In this document: positions 59,664-64,000 of the stretch, one piece after another
Layout: the number at the start of each line of letters is the position of its first letter
Position numbering within the stretch: position 1 is the first letter of the stretch
From: Pseudomonadota bacterium
GTDB lineage: Bacteria > Pseudomonadota > Gammaproteobacteria > Burkholderiales > JABEVD01
Direction of reading: 5' to 3'
Length of the DNA: 64,000 nt
NCBI GenBank assembly: GCA_021848825.1
Contig: JAJZTQ010000006.1
Coordinates: 20,310-84,309 of the forward strand
Translations under genes and position numbers: made by a program
The notes under the pieces: model-generated
Told to the model about the DNA's origin: nothing
Database searches by the model: none
The model's input: only the letters and a program-made list of their open reading frames with translations

Positions 59664-60554
59664 TCAGTTTCCGAGCATGTCGGCAAGGATCCTGATCTGC
59701 TCCTGCTGCTGCGCGAGAACGGCCTTGGCCTTCTCCAGATGGGCGGCTTCCAGGCCGAGAATGACAAGCTCGGCTTCTTCCTCCTCGGCGCTGACCTGGC
59801 GAATTTCTTCTTTTATCGTGCTGTTCTCGAGAATTCGCTCGGTGATCCTTGCGAGCGCGATCATGGGATCTGAAGCAGCGTCGGTACTGTGATGGGCGCC
59901 GATGACCGCGACGATTTCTTCGGGAAGACCCCAGTGGCGCGCCAGCAGCTCACCGAGCTCGGCATGGCTGATGCCCAGAATTTCGCGCTCGAGCTCGCCT
60001 ATGGGTTTTTCCGGGCTTGCCTCGATCTGCGAGAGAAAGTCGTTGAATTTCACGGGCTCGAGATAGGCAAAGGCGAGAAATCCTATGTCATGCAGCAATC
60101 CTGCGAGGAAAAGCTGATCTTCAGGCGGGCGTATCTGCCTCGGGATCATGCCGGACAGAGTGCGCATGCCGACCGCCATGGAGAAGCTGTGGAGCCACAA
60201 CTTCTTGACGCTGAAATATTGATTTTCCTTGACGCGGAGCGGACCCATCAGCGCAATGCTTATGGCGACAGCCTTGACCCTCGAAAGCCCGAGGACCATG
60301 ACCGCCTCGCGCATGGAGGTGATTTTTTTTGGCGAGGCGAAGATGGGGGAATTGGCAAGTCCGATGATACGGGCTGCGATCATCGGATCGGATTCGACGA
60401 GATTCATGAGTTCGCGCTCGCCTTCGTCGGTGTCGAGCCGCAATGAAAGCAGGCGCTGGCCGATCACCGACATCGTCGGGAGCGTGTCCGTTTTGCTGAT
60501 CGCTTTCTCCAGTGCCTCTTTCGATGGATTTTCGGTCATGTTGTTTTCCGGCAA
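59664..60554 (-). CDS. HDOD domain protein
   Basis: A 296-residue protein with an HDOD fold (about 20-235): LPTMSVIGQRLLSL, MNLVESDPMIAARIIGLANSPIF, LAGLLHDIGFLAFA and the helix HAELGELLARHWGLPEEIVAVIGAHH. HDOD proteins are signalling relatives of HD phosphohydrolases, often tied to c-di-GMP or stress. The tail is a charged coiled coil ending ILADMLGN. ATG 60554 or 60539 are both possible. It follows gltX on this strand. Confidence 0.82.
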   Translation of the reverse strand: MPENNMTENPSKEALEKAISKTDTLPTMSVIGQRLLSLRLDTDEGERELMNLVESDPMIAARIIGLANSPIFASPKKITSMREAVMVLGLSRVKAVAISIALMGPLRVKENQYFSVKKLWLHSFSMAVGMRTLSGMIPRQIRPPEDQLFLAGLLHDIGFLAFAYLEPVKFNDFLSQIEASPEKPIGELEREILGISHAELGELLARHWGLPEEIVAVIGAHHSTDAASDPMIALARITERILENSTIKEEIRQVSAEEEEAELVILGLEAAHLEKAKAVLAQQQEQIRILADMLGN

Positions 60555-60601
60555 AGCGTTTGAGTCAATTTTACATGCTAAAGCCTGTCAGTAAAACTGA
60601 T

Positions 60602-61987
60602 TCATGATTGCTCGAGGCTGTGCTGAATTCGTGCAATGACTTCTTCCTTCCCGAGCAATTCGAGCACTGCGTCGATGGAGGGGGTCTGTGTTTCGCCCGT
60701 GACCATGACTCTGAGCGGCATGGCGATCTTTCCCAGCTTCAGCTGTTTTCCCGAGGCGAAATGTTTGAGGGACTCCGCAATGGTTTGCCTGTTCCATTCC
60801 AGATGCCTCATGTATTCGCACAATTCCTGAAAGAGCATCTTGCTCTCGGCGGGGAGATGCATTTCTCGAAGGTCGTCGGAGGGATCGAGCCTTCTGTAGA
60901 AATAGACTGCCGCATCTGCAAGTTCGGAAACGGTATTGACGCGCTCCTTCAGCAGTCCGCACACTTTGGCGAGGTCAGGGCCGTTCCCGGCATCGCATCC
61001 ATGCTTTTTCAGAAAGGGGATGGCAAGCTCGGCCAGCCTTTCGTTTTCTGCGTGCTTCATGTGCTGCTGATTGATCCAGAGCAGTTTTTCAGGATTGAAC
61101 TGGGCAGCGGACTTGCTTATCTTGTCCAATCCGAACCATTCGACGAATTGTTTGATATCGAAGACTTCCTCATCGCCGTGGGACCAGCCCAGCCGTGAAA
61201 GATAATTGAGCAATGCTTCGGGAAGATAGCCGTCCTCGAAATACTGCATGACGCTCACGGCGCCATGCCGCTTCGAAAGCCGCTCGCCATCTTCGCCCAG
61301 TATCATAGGCAAATGGGCATAGAGCGGCAACGATGCGCCGAGCGCATTCAATATGTTGATCTGTCTGGGTGTATTGTTGACATGATCGTCCCCCCTGATG
61401 ACATGCGTGATCCCCATATCCATGTCGTCGATGACGACGCCGAAATTGTAGGTGGGGGTGCCATCTGCGCGCATGATGACGAGATCGTCGAGCTCGCTGT
61501 TCTCCACGACGATCCTGCCCTTGACGAGATCGTCTATGACGACATGCCCTTCGAGCGGATTCTTGAAGCGTATCACCGGCGTGGCGCCTTCAGGAGGCGT
61601 CGCCTTGCTGTTGCGCCATCTGCCGTCGTAGCGGGGTTTTTCTCCCCTTGCCTTCTGGGCTTCTCGCATTTCTTCCAGCTCTTCCCTGGAAGCGTAACAA
61701 TAATACGCTTTTCCCTCGCTGAGCAGGCGGTCGGCGATCTCCCGATATCTATGCAGTCGCTTCATCTGGTAGAAGGGACCCTCGTCGTAATCCAGTCCGA
61801 GCCATGCCATGCCGTCGAGTATGGCCTGCACGGATTCCTGGGTGGAACGGTCAAGGTCGGTATCCTCTATCCTGAGCACGAATTTCCCGCCATGCTTTCT
61901 TGCATAGGCCCAGGAGAAAAGGGCGGTGCGGGCGCCTCCGATGTGGAGATAGCCGGTCGGACTGGGTGCAAAACGGGTGCGTACCAT
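60602..61987 (-). CDS. gltX: Glutamyl-tRNA synthetase
   Basis: A 461-residue class I synthetase that charges tRNA-Glu. HIGH-like [10 protein letters not shown] near the N-terminus and KMSKS-like [12 protein letters not shown] are present; the C-terminal anticodon domain is complete. It lies in the same strand run as dnaB and HDOD, near tRNA-Glu, its substrate. Confidence 0.96.
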   Translation of the reverse strand: MVRTRFAPSPTGYLHIGGARTALFSWAYARKHGGKFVLRIEDTDLDRSTQESVQAILDGMAWLGLDYDEGPFYQMKRLHRYREIADRLLSEGKAYYCYASREELEEMREAQKARGEKPRYDGRWRNSKATPPEGATPVIRFKNPLEGHVVIDDLVKGRIVVENSELDDLVIMRADGTPTYNFGVVIDDMDMGITHVIRGDDHVNNTPRQINILNALGASLPLYAHLPMILGEDGERLSKRHGAVSVMQYFEDGYLPEALLNYLSRLGWSHGDEEVFDIKQFVEWFGLDKISKSAAQFNPEKLLWINQQHMKHAENERLAELAIPFLKKHGCDAGNGPDLAKVCGLLKERVNTVSELADAAVYFYRRLDPSDDLREMHLPAESKMLFQELCEYMRHLEWNRQTIAESLKHFASGKQLKLGKIAMPLRVMVTGETQTPSIDAVLELLGKEEVIARIQHSLEQS

Positions 61988-61998
61988 TTTTTCTCGCT

Positions 61999-63360
61999 TT
62001 AATATTGCCCTGAGTGGGCTGCGTTCTCGAAACGGGTGTATTCCCCGAGGAAGGTGAGCCTCACTGTTCCGATCGGACCGTTTCTCTGCTTTCCGATGAT
62101 GATTTCGGCGATTCCCTTGTCCTGCGTTTCGGGATTGTACACTTCGTCCCTGTAGATGAAGAGAATCAGGTCTGCATCCTGTTCTATCGCGCCTGATTCC
62201 CTCAGGTCGGACATCACGGGGCGCTTGTTCGGGCGCTGTTCCAGGCTTCTGTTGAGCTGGGAAAGCGCAATGACGGGAACGTGAAGCTCTTTGGCGAGCG
62301 CCTTCAGCGATCTGGAAATTTCGGAGATCTCGGTTGCGCGGTTTTCGCCTGCGGACGCAGCCGACATCAGCTGGAGGTAGTCGACCACGATCAGCCCGAG
62401 TTCACCATGCTGTCTGTAGAGCCTCCTGGAGCTTGCCCTGAGTTCGATGGAATTGAGGGAAGGCGTCTCGTCGATGTAAATGGGCGCTTCTGAAAGTTTC
62501 CCCAGAGCATGAGTCAGATTCGGCCAGTCGTCATCGGCAAGCCGCCCTGTCCTCAGCTTGTGCTGGTCCAGGCGGCCGACTGAACCCAGCATACGCATGG
62601 CGAGCTGGGCGCCGCCCATCTCCATGCTGAAGACTGCGACAGGCTTCTTCGAATAAAGCGCGACATTTTCCGCGATATTGAGGGAAAATGCGGTTTTCCC
62701 CATGCTCGGCCTGCCTGCCACGATGATCAGGTCTCCCGGCTGAAGCCCTGAAGTTTTCTGGTCCAGATCGGCGAATCCGGTCGCGATTCCGGTGACATCG
62801 CTGTCTTCCTCGCGATTGTAGAGCACTTCGATCCGCTCGACGACCTGGCGCAGCAAGGGCTGGATGCCGACAAACCCCTGCTTGCCCTTGGCGCTCGCTT
62901 CGGCGATTTCGAAAACCCTGGCCTCCGCCGTATCGAGCAGCTCACCTGCAGTTCGGCCCATCGGATTGTAGGCCGATTCGGAAATCGTTGCCCCGACTTC
63001 GGCAAGCTTCCTCATGACCGACTTTTCCCTGACGATCTCTGCATAGCGCCTTATGTTCGCCGCAGAAGGGGTATTCTGGGCAAGTGCGCCAAGATAGGCG
63101 ATTCCGCCTGCATTCTGCAATTCCTGGCTGCTGACCAGCGACTCCGAAAGCGTGATGACGTCGGCAGGGGCGCTTTTCCCGATCAGAAGCGAGATATGGC
63201 GGTAGATCAGCCGATGATCCTGCCTGTAGAAATCGTTTTCGTTGACGATATCAGCGATCTTGTCCCAGGCATTGTTGTCCAGGAGCAATCCGCCCAGAAC
63301 AGACTGTTCCGCTTCGACAGAATGGGGCGGCAGCTTGATCGAATCGATTTCGAGCGTCAT
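61999..63360 (-). CDS. dnaB: Replicative DNA helicase DnaB
   Basis: A 453-residue hexameric helicase of the replication fork. The N-terminal domain starts [19 protein letters not shown]; the RecA-like domain has Walker [11 protein letters not shown] and the [33 protein letters not shown] motif. No intein is present. It is 67 bp from rplI. Confidence 0.97.
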   Translation of the reverse strand: MTLEIDSIKLPPHSVEAEQSVLGGLLLDNNAWDKIADIVNENDFYRQDHRLIYRHISLLIGKSAPADVITLSESLVSSQELQNAGGIAYLGALAQNTPSAANIRRYAEIVREKSVMRKLAEVGATISESAYNPMGRTAGELLDTAEARVFEIAEASAKGKQGFVGIQPLLRQVVERIEVLYNREEDSDVTGIATGFADLDQKTSGLQPGDLIIVAGRPSMGKTAFSLNIAENVALYSKKPVAVFSMEMGGAQLAMRMLGSVGRLDQHKLRTGRLADDDWPNLTHALGKLSEAPIYIDETPSLNSIELRASSRRLYRQHGELGLIVVDYLQLMSAASAGENRATEISEISRSLKALAKELHVPVIALSQLNRSLEQRPNKRPVMSDLRESGAIEQDADLILFIYRDEVYNPETQDKGIAEIIIGKQRNGPIGTVRLTFLGEYTRFENAAHSGQY

Positions 63361-63383
63361 GGATGGCTATTCTGGACAAACAA

Positions 63384-63409
63384 AAAAAGGGCTATCATCA
63401 GCCCTTTTT
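63384..63409 (-). terminator. Terminator between rplI and dnaB
   Basis: AAAAAGGGCT and AGCCCTTTTT form a 10-bp stem with a 6-nt loop; T-runs lie on both sides, so it can stop transcription in either direction. On the minus strand it ends the rpsR-rplI unit. Confidence 0.8.
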
Positions 63410-63427
63410 CCGTACTTCAATCCAAAA

Positions 63428-63874
63428 TCAGGCTGCGACAACGGAAACCGTGATGGTTGGCACGACATCTGCGTGAAGCGCGATCGCGACGACATGTTCT
63501 CCGGTCTGCTTCAATGGGCCGGCCGGGAGCCTGACCGAAGCTTTCTCGACATCGTATCCCTTTGCCTTGAGCGCATCAGAAATGTCCGCATTGGTGATCG
63601 AGCCGAAAAGCTTGCCATCCACGCCGGCGTTGTGCTCGATCTGGATCACGAGTCCTTCGATTTTCTGCGCCAGTTCCTGGGCTTTCGCAAGAATCTCCTG
63701 CTGCGCCTTTTCGAGCTGTGCGCGCTTTTCCTCGAATTCGGCGATGTTTCCAGGCGTTGCGCGCTTGGCCTTTTTCATCGGGATCAGGAAGTTGCGGGCA
63801 AAACCGTCCTTGACCTTGACGATATCCCCGAGAACGCCGAGATTGGCCACTTTTTCCATCAAAATGACTTGCAT
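63428..63874 (-). CDS. rplI: 50S ribosomal protein L9
   Basis: A 148-residue L9. It starts [32 protein letters not shown], the L9 signature, then a long helix and the C-terminal rRNA-binding domain ([17 protein letters not shown]). GGAGTGAAATC precedes the ATG. It follows rpsR. Confidence 0.97.
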   Translation of the reverse strand: MQVILMEKVANLGVLGDIVKVKDGFARNFLIPMKKAKRATPGNIAEFEEKRAQLEKAQQEILAKAQELAQKIEGLVIQIEHNAGVDGKLFGSITNADISDALKAKGYDVEKASVRLPAGPLKQTGEHVVAIALHADVVPTITVSVVAA

Positions 63875-63885
63875 GATTTCACTCC

Positions 63886-64000
63886 TCAGTGCAGATCGGT
63901 GTAGGGAAGCAGCGCGAGGAAACGGGCGCGCTTCACGGCCGCGCCCAGCTGGCGCTGGTAATGCGCTTTCGTTCCGGTGATGCGGGAAGGAATGATCTTG
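63886..64000 (-). CDS. rpsR: 30S ribosomal protein S18, C-terminal part (gene cut by window edge)
   Basis: Minus strand, last 37 codons of rps[19 protein letters not shown] and [16 protein letters not shown], the S18 core. The start lies beyond position 64000. It is 11 bp upstream of rplI, the usual rpsF-rpsR-rplI unit. Confidence 0.93.
   Translation of the reverse strand, partial: KIIPSRITGTKAHYQRQLGAAVKRARFLALLPYTDLH

Overview
The window is a stretch of a betaproteobacterial chromosome, probably Nitrosomonadales or a close relative. The case for this is gene content and order: nadK-recN-fur-bamE-dapB-carAB-greA, ftsH-folP-glmM, tpiA-secG-tRNA-Leu-nuoA to nuoN, and hrcA-hemH-grpE-dnaK-dnaJ are each typical of that class. 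The genus cannot be fixed from this sequence. By eye, AGG (Arg) and ATA (Ile) codons are common even in housekeeping genes, and a tRNA-Arg(UCU) that reads AGA/AGG lies in the window.

Layout. 1-5.6 kb: a truncated DEDD-type exonuclease, then a membrane-transport run (CtpE-like P-type ATPase, ClC chloride channel/antiporter, DUF1614 membrane protein, exported protein of unknown function). 5.6-20.2 kb: housekeeping genes for NAD kinase, RecN, Fur (convergent with and overlapping recN), BamE, DapB, CarA/CarB, GreA, YhbY, RlmE, FtsH, FolP and GlmM. 20.2-24.1 kb: pstSCAB phosphate importer on the minus strand without phoU; downstream of pstB sit two extra tandem copies of the pstB C-terminal codons embedded in covarying palindromes. 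24.3-39.6 kb: tpiA, secG, tRNA-Leu and the complete 14-gene complex I operon. 39.6-47.5 kb: Nudix hydrolase, a small DUF2934 protein, and on the minus strand dnaJ-dnaK-grpE (with two sigma-32-type promoters), hemH, hrcA, darP and dksA, followed by tRNA-Pro, tRNA-Arg and tRNA-His.

47.5-59.6 kb is the accessory part. It contains an IS3-family transposase tail and a large palindrome, a beta-propeller protein, a DMT transporter with a histidine-rich tail, a 57-residue membrane peptide, an XRE regulator, and a CheB-type methylesterase whose receiver has lost its phospho-acceptor Asp. That gene is followed directly by a REC-GGDEF-EAL protein with a degenerate GGDEF. Next come a GxCxG hydrolase, a likely metal/envelope-stress group (SHOCT, membrane, outer-membrane-like, Spy/CpxP-like) and a quorum-sensing module luxI-rsaM-luxR with two matching lux boxes. 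A decayed exported-protein gene and tRNA-Glu/tRNA-Ala close this part. 59.6-64 kb returns to housekeeping: HDOD protein, gltX, dnaB, rplI and the end of rpsR.

The most interesting signals are the triple pstB tail with compensatory palindromes, the complete LuxI/RsaM/LuxR circuit with paired lux boxes, and the CheB pseudo-receiver paired with a c-di-GMP phosphodiesterase.
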